Below, one piece after another: positions 1-5,332 of a DNA stretch of 6,556 bases; the stretch's first letter is position 1; every line of letters begins with the position of its first letter. The translations under genes were made by a program, and so were the position numbers. Origin of the DNA: Alphaproteobacteria bacterium (lineage in GTDB: Bacteria > Pseudomonadota > Alphaproteobacteria > Rhodobacterales > Rhodobacteraceae); contig JAADIC010000022.1 in assembly GCA_013151535.1 (NCBI GenBank), forward strand, positions 1-6,556. Direction: 5' to 3'. Under the pieces are notes generated by a model. The model made no database searches. It was not told the origin of the DNA and saw only the letters and a list, made by a program, of their open reading frames with translations.

Positions 1-86
1 GCCCGATACGCTTTTCGCGCCAACACACCCGTATTCAGACCGCGCGGGCGCAACTGAGTGGGTCAGATATTGTGGACGAGGCTCTA
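1..86. repeat. Right end of a MITE-like repeat, cut by the window edge
   Basis: Bases 3-86 match 4709-4792 with 3 differences in 84 positions, in the same orientation. The stretch therefore contains the right part of the element described at 4520-4792, including its right terminal inverted repeat (54-84) and a flanking TA (85-86). It also contains the 15-base internal arm (40-54). The left part lies before base 1, so whether the copy is complete cannot be seen. Similarity stops abruptly at the TA, which marks a real element end. The copy lies 52 bp from the stop codon of the convergent xerD gene. Confidence 0.85.
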
Positions 87-88
87 AG

Positions 89-139
89 AAGAATTTTCTC
101 GAAAATTCTTAAGGCGAAAATTTTTCGGTAAAAATTTTC
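89..139 (-). terminator. Tandem AT-rich hairpins downstream of xerD
   Basis: Two perfect inverted repeats sit side by side: 89-98 with 101-110 (arm AAGAATTTTC), and 116-125 with 130-139 (arm GAAAATTTTT, loop CGGT). The second begins at the last base of the xerD stop codon. The stretch is far more AT-rich than the surrounding genes. The position directly after a stop codon suggests a role in transcript 3'-end formation. The stems are AT-rich and lack a clear run of T after a GC-rich stem, so this is not a classical intrinsic terminator. An mRNA-stabilising structure or a protein-binding site is also possible. Confidence 0.4.
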
Positions 140-1065
140 TACTTCTCATCCGTGGCCAAAGGGTGATGGGTCAGAACCAGCGATTTCAGCCGCTCTTCCA
201 GCACATGGGTGTAAATCTCGGTGGTGGAAATATCGGCGTGGCCCAACAGGGTCTGGATCACCCGCAAATCGGCACCTCCGGCCAGCAGATGGGTGGCAAA
301 CGCGTGGCGCAATGTGTGGGGCGTGATGTTGTCAGGCGGCAGGCCGGCAGCCAAAGCAATCGCCTTCACCAGATTGTAAAAGGTGATCCGGCTCAGATGG
401 CCCGCTTTGCCGCGCCCCGGAAACAGGAATTTCGAGGCGGGCACACCGCTTTTGCGCGCCAGTTCCGCCTGTTCATCCCATACCGCGAGCCAATCGCAAG
501 TTGCCACCCGCGCCGGGGGCGACAGAGGCACAAGGCGTTCCTTGCCACCCTTGCCCATGACCAGCAGCATTTGCGGATTACCGCGCGCGGCGGTGACTGG
601 CAGCGAAACCAGTTCGCTGACCCGCATACCGGTGGCGTAAAGCAGTTGAAACAGGCAGGCATTGCGCCGTTTGTCCGCGACGGTTTTGCCGTGCTGGCTG
701 GCCTGCGCCAAAAGCCGCTCAACATCCGCCTCCGACAGGGTTACGGGCAGGGATTTCGCCTGTTTCGGCGCCTTGATCTGGATCGCCGGATTATCTGCGC
801 GCCAGCCTTCCTCGTAAGCAAAGCGAAAGAACTGACGGATGGCGGATAAGCGCCGCGCGCGGGTGGAGGGCGCAAGCCCGGCGTGATCCAGCCCGATCAG
901 ATAGGCTTCGATTGTAGCGCGGGAAATATCATCAAAGCCAAGCGCTTTTTCCCCGATGAACCGGGTGAAATCCGCCAAATCGCGGCCATAGGCCAGAATT
1001 GTATTGTCGGCGATATCAAGTTCGGCCCGCACCGCCTCCAGAAAAACAGGGATTTTACCCTGCAT
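139..1065 (-). CDS. xerD: Site-specific tyrosine recombinase XerD
   Basis: This is a cytoplasmic tyrosine recombinase that, with XerC and under control of FtsK, resolves chromosome dimers at the dif site. The 308 residues show an N-terminal helical core-binding domain (about 1-90) and a C-terminal catalytic domain (about 108-296). The catalytic set is complete: Arg148 in ATGMRVSEL, Lys172 in GKGGKER, His250 and Arg253 in HTLRHAFATHLL, His276 in LLGHADIS, and nucleophile Tyr285 in TEIYTHV. The length and the positions of Arg148 and Lys172 fit the XerD family; XerC is the main alternative name but fits less well. The ATG start overlaps the stop of the upstream gene by one base (TGATG), with a GGAAAGG ribosome-binding sequence nearby, so translation is probably coupled. 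It is the last gene of a leftward operon with two envelope proteins. No dif-like site was recognised nearby. Confidence 0.93.
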   Translation of the reverse strand: MQGKIPVFLEAVRAELDIADNTILAYGRDLADFTRFIGEKALGFDDISRATIEAYLIGLDHAGLAPSTRARRLSAIRQFFRFAYEEGWRADNPAIQIKAPKQAKSLPVTLSEADVERLLAQASQHGKTVADKRRNACLFQLLYATGMRVSELVSLPVTAARGNPQMLLVMGKGGKERLVPLSPPARVATCDWLAVWDEQAELARKSGVPASKFLFPGRGKAGHLSRITFYNLVKAIALAAGLPPDNITPHTLRHAFATHLLAGGADLRVIQTLLGHADISTTEIYTHVLEERLKSLVLTHHPLATDEK

Positions 1066-2597
1066 CAGCCGCGCCTTTCCAGAATAAGCAATTGCAGGGC
1101 GATGCGGCGGGCCTCTTCTTCAAGCCCGACGGCGCGCAAGGTCGACAGGGCCGCGCGGATATCACCGGGATCGGCAAACGCCTCGTCTTTGAGCAACAGC
1201 ATGGCGCGCAGGATCGCCTCGCCCAGTTTTTTATCGGCCAACAGATCCTTGAGCGGCCCGTCAGGCATGGGCGACAGAAACGCGCCGGCAATCGCCTCGC
1301 CCAGCGTGGCGGGGGCAACAAGACCGCTAACATTGCCGGTGGCGAGGCCTTTCAAAAAGCGGTCCCGGTCGGTTTCAGGTTTGAAGCGGCGGGCGGCATT
1401 TTCATAACCGTCTGACAGGAGCGCCAGCTCGAACGCCAGTTTTTTATGGGCACCTTCAAAGCCCAGCAGGTTCAGCCGATCGCCGTAATATTGCGCGAAA
1501 GGAACCTCCAAAGCCACTGATTTCATGGCCTTAAAGGCCGTTGGCAGGCTGGTGCCGATCGCTGCCAGATCGCCTGATAACAGGGCCAGATCAAAGGCCT
1601 GAATGGCTTTCACCCGCTCCCAGATCCCGCCCGAGGCCCCGGCTTTGCGGGCGGTATAAAGCTCGATCAAACGATTCGGGGCCATGGCTTGCGAGCGCAC
1701 CAGCCGCTCGGCCGCTTCCATCTGCTGGCGCCAGGGCGCGGTGGCGCGTAAATCGGCGTTGACAAAGGCCAGCGGCAGCGCACCGCTCGGGCGCGGCTGG
1801 GCAATTGCTTCGCGCATGGTGAAAATCAGCGGTGTCAACTGGGCCGGGGGCGGCAGATCGGGTTCGCCCTCATACATGCCGGGATCCAGAAACCGCGCCA
1901 TCAGATCGGCGTCAGGGCGCGAAATGAACGACAGGGTTTCACCTGTGGCCAAAGTCAGCGCCGCAGCGTTCCAGTCACCGTTGCGCGCCAGACAAAACAC
2001 CCGCGCTTGCAATGTCGGGGCAAAACCGGGTGCTGCGCGCATGGCAGTGCAGGCGTAATCCTCGCGCCCGGTCAGAAGGCTTACATCGAACCAGCGGCGA
2101 AAAATCTCGGCCTGATCGGGGCCGGCGCGTTCCAAAAGTGCCTGCGCCTGATCGAGCGCGCCCAGATCCAGCAATTTATCGACCCGGGCCAGCAGCAAGG
2201 TCGCGTCATTGCCATCGGACGCCGGTGCGTCCACCTCGGCCAGCAGGATCGTGTAGAGCAGCGACAGGATTTCCGGCAGGCTGTCGGTGGATTGGCGCGA
2301 TATAAGACCGGCGATGGTATCGGTATCGGAACTGCCCCAGAATTCACGCGGCAGACCGCTGACATTGGCAGGCAGCAGCCCGACCGTATCCTTGCGGATC
2401 GCATCCAGCGTGGTAACCTCGATATTGTTGGGTTCGACACCGTCCGGCACCTCGATGATCCTGACCGGCGTTTTCACCGGCGGCACCGGCTTTTCGCGCA
2501 CCGATTTTGACAGCCAGTCGATGGCTGAACGCGGTTCCTGCGCGCCAAGCGGGGCCGCGAGGATCAGCAAAAGGCCAATTGCGCTACTTAATCTCAA
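1065..2597 (-). CDS. Secreted protein of unknown function, xerD-linked
   Basis: This 510-residue protein matches no family I can name. The first 19 residues look like a Sec signal peptide: Met-Arg, then a hydrophobic stretch (AIGLLLILAAP), then a cleavage site after LGA before QEP. The mature protein would be periplasmic. After a Pro-rich linker (about 37-55) it appears almost entirely helical and Ala/Leu-rich. Stretches such as LLARVDKLLDLGALDQAQALLERAG (described here as residues 135-159) have the look of TPR-like helical hairpins, but this is only an impression. The only cysteines are Cys183 and Cys202, 19 residues apart, which could form a disulfide in the periplasm. The start is a TTG: a stop codon lies two codons upstream in frame, no ATG precedes the signal peptide, and a GAGGTGA sequence is well placed. 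The gene overlaps the small gene upstream by 14 nt and xerD by 1 nt. Similar unnamed genes are, from memory, common next to xerD in Rhodobacterales. Confidence 0.8.
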   Translation of the reverse strand: MRLSSAIGLLLILAAPLGAQEPRSAIDWLSKSVREKPVPPVKTPVRIIEVPDGVEPNNIEVTTLDAIRKDTVGLLPANVSGLPREFWGSSDTDTIAGLISRQSTDSLPEILSLLYTILLAEVDAPASDGNDATLLLARVDKLLDLGALDQAQALLERAGPDQAEIFRRWFDVSLLTGREDYACTAMRAAPGFAPTLQARVFCLARNGDWNAAALTLATGETLSFISRPDADLMARFLDPGMYEGEPDLPPPAQLTPLIFTMREAIAQPRPSGALPLAFVNADLRATAPWRQQMEAAERLVRSQAMAPNRLIELYTARKAGASGGIWERVKAIQAFDLALLSGDLAAIGTSLPTAFKAMKSVALEVPFAQYYGDRLNLLGFEGAHKKLAFELALLSDGYENAARRFKPETDRDRFLKGLATGNVSGLVAPATLGEAIAGAFLSPMPDGPLKDLLADKKLGEAILRAMLLLKDEAFADPGDIRAALSTLRAVGLEEEARRIALQLLILERRG

Positions 2598-2718
2598 TCG
2601 TCACCTCTTTCACGCTTTCGCCGGGGGTAATCGACAAATCCCCCCATTGGGCATAGGCGGCGACAATGCCGGTGCCCAAAACACCCAGAATGAACAGCCA
2701 CTTGATTAAACGCCCCAT
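2584..2718 (-). CDS. Small single-span membrane protein, 44 residues
   Basis: This short gene encodes a 44-residue protein starting MGRLIKWLF and ending VTIEIK. It has one hydrophobic segment (about residues 7-23) after a basic N-terminus (Arg3, Lys6). That predicts an N-in inner-membrane anchor with a short polar tail (GDLSITPGESVKEV) outside. An uncleaved signal anchor is the likeliest reading, although AYA at 21-23 could be a signal peptidase site. The ATG has a good ribosome-binding sequence (AAGGA, minus-strand bases 2728-2724, five bases before the start). It is first in the operon with the 510-residue secreted protein and xerD, and its last 14 nt overlap the downstream TTG start. No family is recognised. 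The coding call rests on the ribosome-binding site, membrane-protein composition and tight operon overlap. Confidence 0.72.
   Translation of the reverse strand: MGRLIKWLFILGVLGTGIVAAYAQWGDLSITPGESVKEVTIEIK
2601..2607 (-). promoter_or_regulatory. Ribosome-binding site supporting the TTG start at 2597
   Basis: The minus strand reads GAGGTGA here, leaving six bases between GAGG and the TTG start of the 510-residue gene. It lies inside the end of the small membrane-protein gene. It decides the start, because no ATG is available in frame ahead of the signal peptide. Confidence 0.6.
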
Positions 2719-2788
2719 TGTCTTCCTTTACTGCCTTTGCCGCCCGGTTTTCAGGCTTTGCCATCTGTTTAGTCGCTTCGATGCGCGC

Positions 2789-2817
2789 AGTATATATTGC
2801 TTTGCCCCGGTTTTCAC
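2789..2817 (-). promoter_or_regulatory. Probable promoter for the small gene-510-residue gene-xerD operon
   Basis: On the minus strand GTGAAA (2817-2812, four of six matches to TTGACA) is followed after 17 bases by TATACT (2794-2789, five of six matches to TATAAT). Transcription would begin near 2782, giving a leader of about 60 nt before the ATG at 2718. The same AT core read rightward gives TATATT (2793-2798), a possible -10 for aroK, but with no convincing -35. The two promoters would overlap back to back. This is by-eye matching only. Confidence 0.4.
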
Positions 2818-2861
2818 GCCAAACAGGCGCGAAACCTGAACCTGGGGGCTGTTTCGGCGGA

Positions 2862-3416
2862 ATGTCGCGCTTTATTCTATCAAAGACCGTGGTCATGATC
2901 GGCATGATGGGGGCAGGTAAAACCGCCATCGGCACTGCTTTGGCGCGGCTGATTGATGTGCCGTTTCTGGATTCCGATGCCCAGATCGAGGCCGCGGCCA
3001 ATATGTCCATCCCCGAGATTTTTGAAACCTACGGCGAGGCGTTTTTTCGCGGTAAAGAGGCGCTGGTGCTGGCGCGATTGCTTGATGGCGCACCGTGCAT
3101 CCTGTCCACCGGCGGTGGGGCCTATTTACAGGCGGCCAACCGGGATTTGATCGCTGAAAAGGGGCTGGCGGTCTGGTTGAAGGCGGATCGTGATCTGTTA
3201 TGGGCCCGCGTGCGCCACAAGACCACGCGGCCGCTGTTGCAGGTGGATGACCCAAAGGCGCGGTTGTTTGAATTGCTGGCGGAGCGTGCGCCGTTTTACC
3301 GCCGGGCCGGGCTGGTGGTTGCGGCTGATCCGAATTATTCAATCGAGGATATGGCTGAAAAAGTATTGACGGCTTTGCTGGAGCACCCCTCGCAATGTCT
3401 TGAAAAGGTTGACTGA
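2862..3416 (+). CDS. aroK: Shikimate kinase
   Basis: This cytoplasmic enzyme phosphorylates shikimate with ATP to shikimate 3-phosphate, the fifth step of the shikimate pathway. The 184-residue product shows the P-loop GMMGAGKT (14-21), the DSD motif (37-39, Asp39 binding shikimate), Arg63 in FFRGKE, the GGG loop (84-86), the lid arginine Arg123 in TTRPLL, and Arg142 in ERAPFYRRA for shikimate binding. All key residues are present and the length is normal for the family. The start chosen is the ATG at 2862, preceded by GGCGGA, which places the P-loop about 14 residues from the N-terminus as usual. The frame is open further upstream to a TTG at 2718, but that stretch reads as non-family sequence and covers the divergent promoter region. 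aroB follows one base after the stop codon, so the two genes are almost certainly co-transcribed and probably translationally coupled. Confidence 0.95.
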   Translation: MSRFILSKTVVMIGMMGAGKTAIGTALARLIDVPFLDSDAQIEAAANMSIPEIFETYGEAFFRGKEALVLARLLDGAPCILSTGGGAYLQAANRDLIAEKGLAVWLKADRDLLWARVRHKTTRPLLQVDDPKARLFELLAERAPFYRRAGLVVAADPNYSIEDMAEKVLTALLEHPSQCLEKVD

Positions 3417-3417
3417 T

Positions 3418-4536
3418 ATGAGCATTGAAACACTGAAAGTAGATCTTGGTGCGCGCGCCTATGACATTTTGATTGGTGAAGGTCTGCTGGAGGATGCAGG
3501 CCGACACATCGCGCCCCTGCTGCGCCGCCCGAAGGTGGCGATTGTCAGCGATGAAAACGTCGCCGGGCTGCATCTGGCAACGCTAGAGGCGGCGCTGAAC
3601 GGGCAGGGGATCAGCACCAGCGCCTTGCGTTTGCCTGCGGGTGAGGCCACCAAGAACTGGCGCGCGCTGGAACAGGTGGTGGAGTGGCTGTTGAGCGAAA
3701 AGATCGAGCGCGACGACGTGGTGATCGCCTTTGGTGGCGGCGTCATTGGTGATCTGACAGGTTTTGCCGCCGCGATCCTGCGCCGTGGTGTGCGCTTCGT
3801 GCAAATCCCCACCAGCCTGCTGGCGCAGGTCGACAGCTCGGTCGGGGGCAAGACCGGCATCAATTCGCCACACGGTAAAAACCTTGTCGGGGCGTTTTAC
3901 CAGCCCGAGCTGGTGCTGGCGGATATCGGGGTTCTTGAAACGCTGAGCGCGCGTGATTTTATCGCCGGATATGGTGAAGTCGCCAAATACGGTATGTTGG
4001 GCGATGGCGGTTTTTTCGCCTGGCTCGAAGAAAACGGCCCCGATATGGCAGCCGGGGACGTGGCCAAACGCATCTATGCGGTGCGCCGGTCTTGCGAAAT
4101 GAAGGCCGAGATCGTAGCGCGCGATGAATTCGAGCGCGGTGATCGCGCGCTTTTGAACCTTGGCCACACATTTGGCCACGCTCTCGAAGCCGCAACAGGC
4201 TATTCTGATCGGTTGTTGCACGGCGAAGGTGTGGCCATTGGCTGCGCGCTGGCGTTTGAAGTGTCCCAGCGTCTTGGCCTGTGTTCGCAAGAATGCCCAA
4301 GCCGGGTGCGCGCCCATCTGAGCCGCATGAAGATGAAGGTGGACCTGTCAGATATTGCCGGGGAATTGCCGGATGCGGATGGGCTGCTGGCGCTGATGGC
4401 GCAGGACAAAAAGGTGCAGGATGGTAAGCTGCGGTTCATTCTGGCGCGCGATATCGGCGACAGTTTCGTGGCGGAAAATGTGGATTTGGCCGTGGTCAAA
4501 TCGGTATTAACCGAGGCTTTAGAGCCGCGTCCATAA
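3418..4536 (+). CDS. aroB: 3-Dehydroquinate synthase with a C-terminus ending in a repeat element
   Basis: This NAD- and metal-dependent cytoplasmic enzyme converts DAHP to 3-dehydroquinate, the second step of the shikimate pathway. The 372-residue product has the dinucleotide-binding region with GGGVIGDLTGF (106-116), the substrate region QVDSSVGGKTGIN (137-149) and Lys154-Asn155. The metal ligands are Glu187 in GYGEVAKYG, His250 in NLGHTFGHALE and His268 in LLHGEG. Spacing agrees with the E. coli enzyme. The ATG at 3418 lies one base after the aroK stop, with AAAGG upstream; an in-frame TTG at 3400 lies inside aroK and is less likely. The last four residues (EPRP) and the stop codon fall inside the left terminal repeat of the element at 4522-4790. 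The native C-terminus has therefore been replaced or slightly shifted. All catalytic residues are far upstream, so function should be intact. Confidence 0.95.
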   Translation: MSIETLKVDLGARAYDILIGEGLLEDAGRHIAPLLRRPKVAIVSDENVAGLHLATLEAALNGQGISTSALRLPAGEATKNWRALEQVVEWLLSEKIERDDVVIAFGGGVIGDLTGFAAAILRRGVRFVQIPTSLLAQVDSSVGGKTGINSPHGKNLVGAFYQPELVLADIGVLETLSARDFIAGYGEVAKYGMLGDGGFFAWLEENGPDMAAGDVAKRIYAVRRSCEMKAEIVARDEFERGDRALLNLGHTFGHALEAATGYSDRLLHGEGVAIGCALAFEVSQRLGLCSQECPSRVRAHLSRMKMKVDLSDIAGELPDADGLLALMAQDKKVQDGKLRFILARDIGDSFVAENVDLAVVKSVLTEALEPRP

Positions 4537-4552
4537 TATCTGACCCACTCAG
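4522..4552 (+). repeat. Left terminal inverted repeat
   Basis: It begins GAGCCGCGTCC after the flanking TA. It pairs with 4760-4790 with two mismatches (at 4534 and 4548). One mismatch, T instead of C at 4534, creates the TAA stop used by aroB. Confidence 0.85.
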
Positions 4553-4574
4553 CCGCTCAGATTTTTGCGAGTAC

Positions 4575-4630
4575 CAAGCGGCGTCGCGCCGGGCATATCT
4601 GTCGATATTTTCAAGCGGCGTCGCGCCGGG
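4575..4630 (+). repeat. 19-bp direct repeat inside the element
   Basis: Bases 4575-4593 and 4612-4630 are identical (CAAGCGGCGTCGCGCCGGG), with a period of 37 bp. Each copy contains a small palindrome, CGGCG-TCG-CGCCG, able to form a short GC-rich hairpin. The partial copy at the window start does not reach this region, so its conservation cannot be judged. Confidence 0.8.
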
Positions 4631-4659
4631 ATTTGGGAAAATATGAGCGGCCCTAACGG

Positions 4660-4760
4660 GTTGCGCCCGCGCGGCCTGCCTCCGGGCGGTTCACGCTCGA
4701 CCGTATATCCGATACGCTTTTCGCGCCAACGCACCCGTATTCAGACCGCGCGGGCGCAAC
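4660..4760. repeat. 15-bp internal inverted repeat of the element
   Basis: Bases 4660-4674 (GTTGCGCCCGCGCGG) are the exact reverse complement of 4746-4760. The right arm directly abuts the right terminal repeat, so in RNA this stem could stack on the terminal stem. The loop is 71 nt. The right arm is also present unchanged in the partial copy at 40-54. Confidence 0.75.
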
Positions 4761-4790
4761 TGAGCGGGTCAGATATTGTGGACGCGGCTC
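4760..4790 (-). repeat. Right terminal inverted repeat
   Basis: It is the inverted partner of 4522-4552 and corresponds to 54-84 of the partial copy, from which it differs at two positions (4768 and 4785). Its last base plus the flanking TA form the TAG stop of the leftward DUF1489 gene. Confidence 0.85.
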
Positions 4791-5233
4791 TAGCGCAAGC
4801 CAATCTCGGCCAGGGCGATCTGCATGTCCATCGGCAGCTCGTTTGGTGCTGTCTGTGTGCGGTAAAGATCAGGTGGTGCGGCGGCCTGTTCCAGATAACG
4901 CCAGCCTTGAAATGGCCGACGGATGGCGGGTTGTGTGTGGATAATCTCGGGTGCCATGATGATGGCGCAGCGGCGAATTCCGTCGCCCCCGATGCGTTCG
5001 TCAAAGCGCAATATCTGCTGGCGCGCCTGAATAGCCCCCTTGATGACCCAGTAAAGTGAGCCGCCCTGCAGGATTTCAGCCGCCCGCCGGGGCCACATGC
5101 GCGTGATGTGGGTGGTGACGTCCTCGGTTCCCGTGTCGCGCGCCTGTTGGCGCTTTTCGATGCGGTAGGCCTCAAGATGGCCGAGGCTGTCAATGCCGAC
5201 GCATAGTTTTACCAGATTTATATGTTCAGCCAC
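4790..5233 (-). CDS. DUF1489 family protein
   Basis: This 147-residue protein resembles the DUF1489 family, a short conserved alphaproteobacterial family of unknown function. Recognisable features are INLVKLCVG near the N-terminus (5-13), HITRMWPRRAAEIL (42-55), GGSLYWVIKGAIQARQQIL (57-75), DGIRRCA (84-90), RRPFQGWRYL (105-114) and APPDL (119-123). It has no signal peptide or membrane segment and is probably cytoplasmic. The start is a GTG at 5233 preceded by a purine-rich GGTGGGGGA; an in-frame stop lies shortly upstream and no ATG is available. The TAG stop uses the TA flanking the repeat element plus the element's first base, so insertion took place exactly at the end of the gene. The ending LAEIGLR looks like a normal family C-terminus, so little or nothing was lost. 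It is convergent with aroB and divergent from nrdJ. Confidence 0.85.
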   Translation of the reverse strand: MAEHINLVKLCVGIDSLGHLEAYRIEKRQQARDTGTEDVTTHITRMWPRRAAEILQGGSLYWVIKGAIQARQQILRFDERIGGDGIRRCAIIMAPEIIHTQPAIRRPFQGWRYLEQAAAPPDLYRTQTAPNELPMDMQIALAEIGLR

Positions 5234-5250
5234 ACGTCCCCCACCTCGCG

Positions 5251-5256
5251 ATTATA
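5251..5256 (-). promoter_or_regulatory. Possible -10 element for the DUF1489 gene
   Basis: The minus strand reads TATAAT, a perfect -10 hexamer, 17 bases before the GTG start. Transcription would begin near 5244, giving a leader of only about 10 nt that still includes the ribosome-binding sequence. The best -35 candidate, TTGAAC (5282-5277), is 20 bases away, which is too far for a standard promoter, so an activator may be needed or the match may be chance. Confidence 0.35.
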
Positions 5257-5304
5257 TTAGCCCCTTGTTCACCTCGGTTCAATTGCAAATAACCCGCATG
5301 GCAG

Positions 5305-5332
5305 TTGACCGCAGGCCCTGTTCGGGCATAGA
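5305..5332 (+). promoter_or_regulatory. Weak candidate promoter for nrdJ
   Basis: TTGACC (5305-5310, five of six matches to the -35 consensus) is followed after 16 bases by CATAGA (5327-5332), a poor -10. The region 5234-5367 also holds an 8-bp inverted repeat (5276-5283 with 5332-5339, GGTTCAAT/ATTGAACC) and a 9-bp direct repeat ACCCCCTCG (5337-5345, 5347-5355) just before the gene. No NrdR-box pair or cobalamin riboswitch was recognised. Confidence 0.25.

Larger units (their letters stand above)
4520..4792. mobile_element. MITE-like non-autonomous element with 31-bp terminal inverted repeats and TA target
   Basis: The element spans 4522-4790 (269 bp) and is flanked by TA at 4520-4521 and 4791-4792. 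Its two ends (4522-4552 and 4760-4790) are inverted repeats matching at 29 of 31 positions. A second, truncated copy at 1-84 ends at the same point and is likewise followed by TA. Three independent ends at TA suggest TA target duplication, as in the IS630/Tc1-mariner superfamily. No transposase fits in the interior, so it would depend on a transposase elsewhere. It could instead be an ERIC-like or other palindromic intergenic repeat. The interior carries a 19-bp direct repeat and a 15-bp inverted repeat. It fills the whole gap between convergent aroB and the DUF1489 gene and overlaps both 3' ends. Confidence 0.8.

Noticed and set aside
54..139. dif site for XerCD
   Set aside because: The palindromes near xerD are AT-rich hairpins or transposon-like ends and do not show the two 11-bp binding arms around a 6-bp centre expected for dif.
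163..849. Long rightward open frame opposite xerD
   Set aside because: It is antisense to a complete XerD with all catalytic residues and has no recognisable protein features; it is a GC-rich shadow frame.
2830..2856. Hairpin CGAAAC/GTTTCG just before aroK
   Set aside because: A 6-bp stem with a 15-base loop is within chance expectation in this region and has no supporting context.
2718..2861. N-terminal extension of aroK from a TTG
   Set aside because: The added 48 residues do not look like shikimate kinase and overlie the divergent promoter; the ATG at 2862 gives a family-like N-terminus.
2594..3010. Leftward 138-residue open frame covering the start of aroK
   Set aside because: It runs antisense through the aroK P-loop and the promoter region; the neighbouring frame with a proper ribosome-binding site (the 44-residue gene) explains the region better.
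4565..5059. Rightward 164-residue open frame as an independent gene
   Set aside because: It lies half in the repeat element and half antisense to the DUF1489 gene, starts at a TTG without a ribosome-binding site, and resembles no known protein.
5316..5326. Small GCCC/GGGC hairpin between the DUF1489 gene and nrdJ as a terminator
   Set aside because: The stem is only four pairs, has no T-run, and lies between divergent gene starts, where a terminator is not expected.
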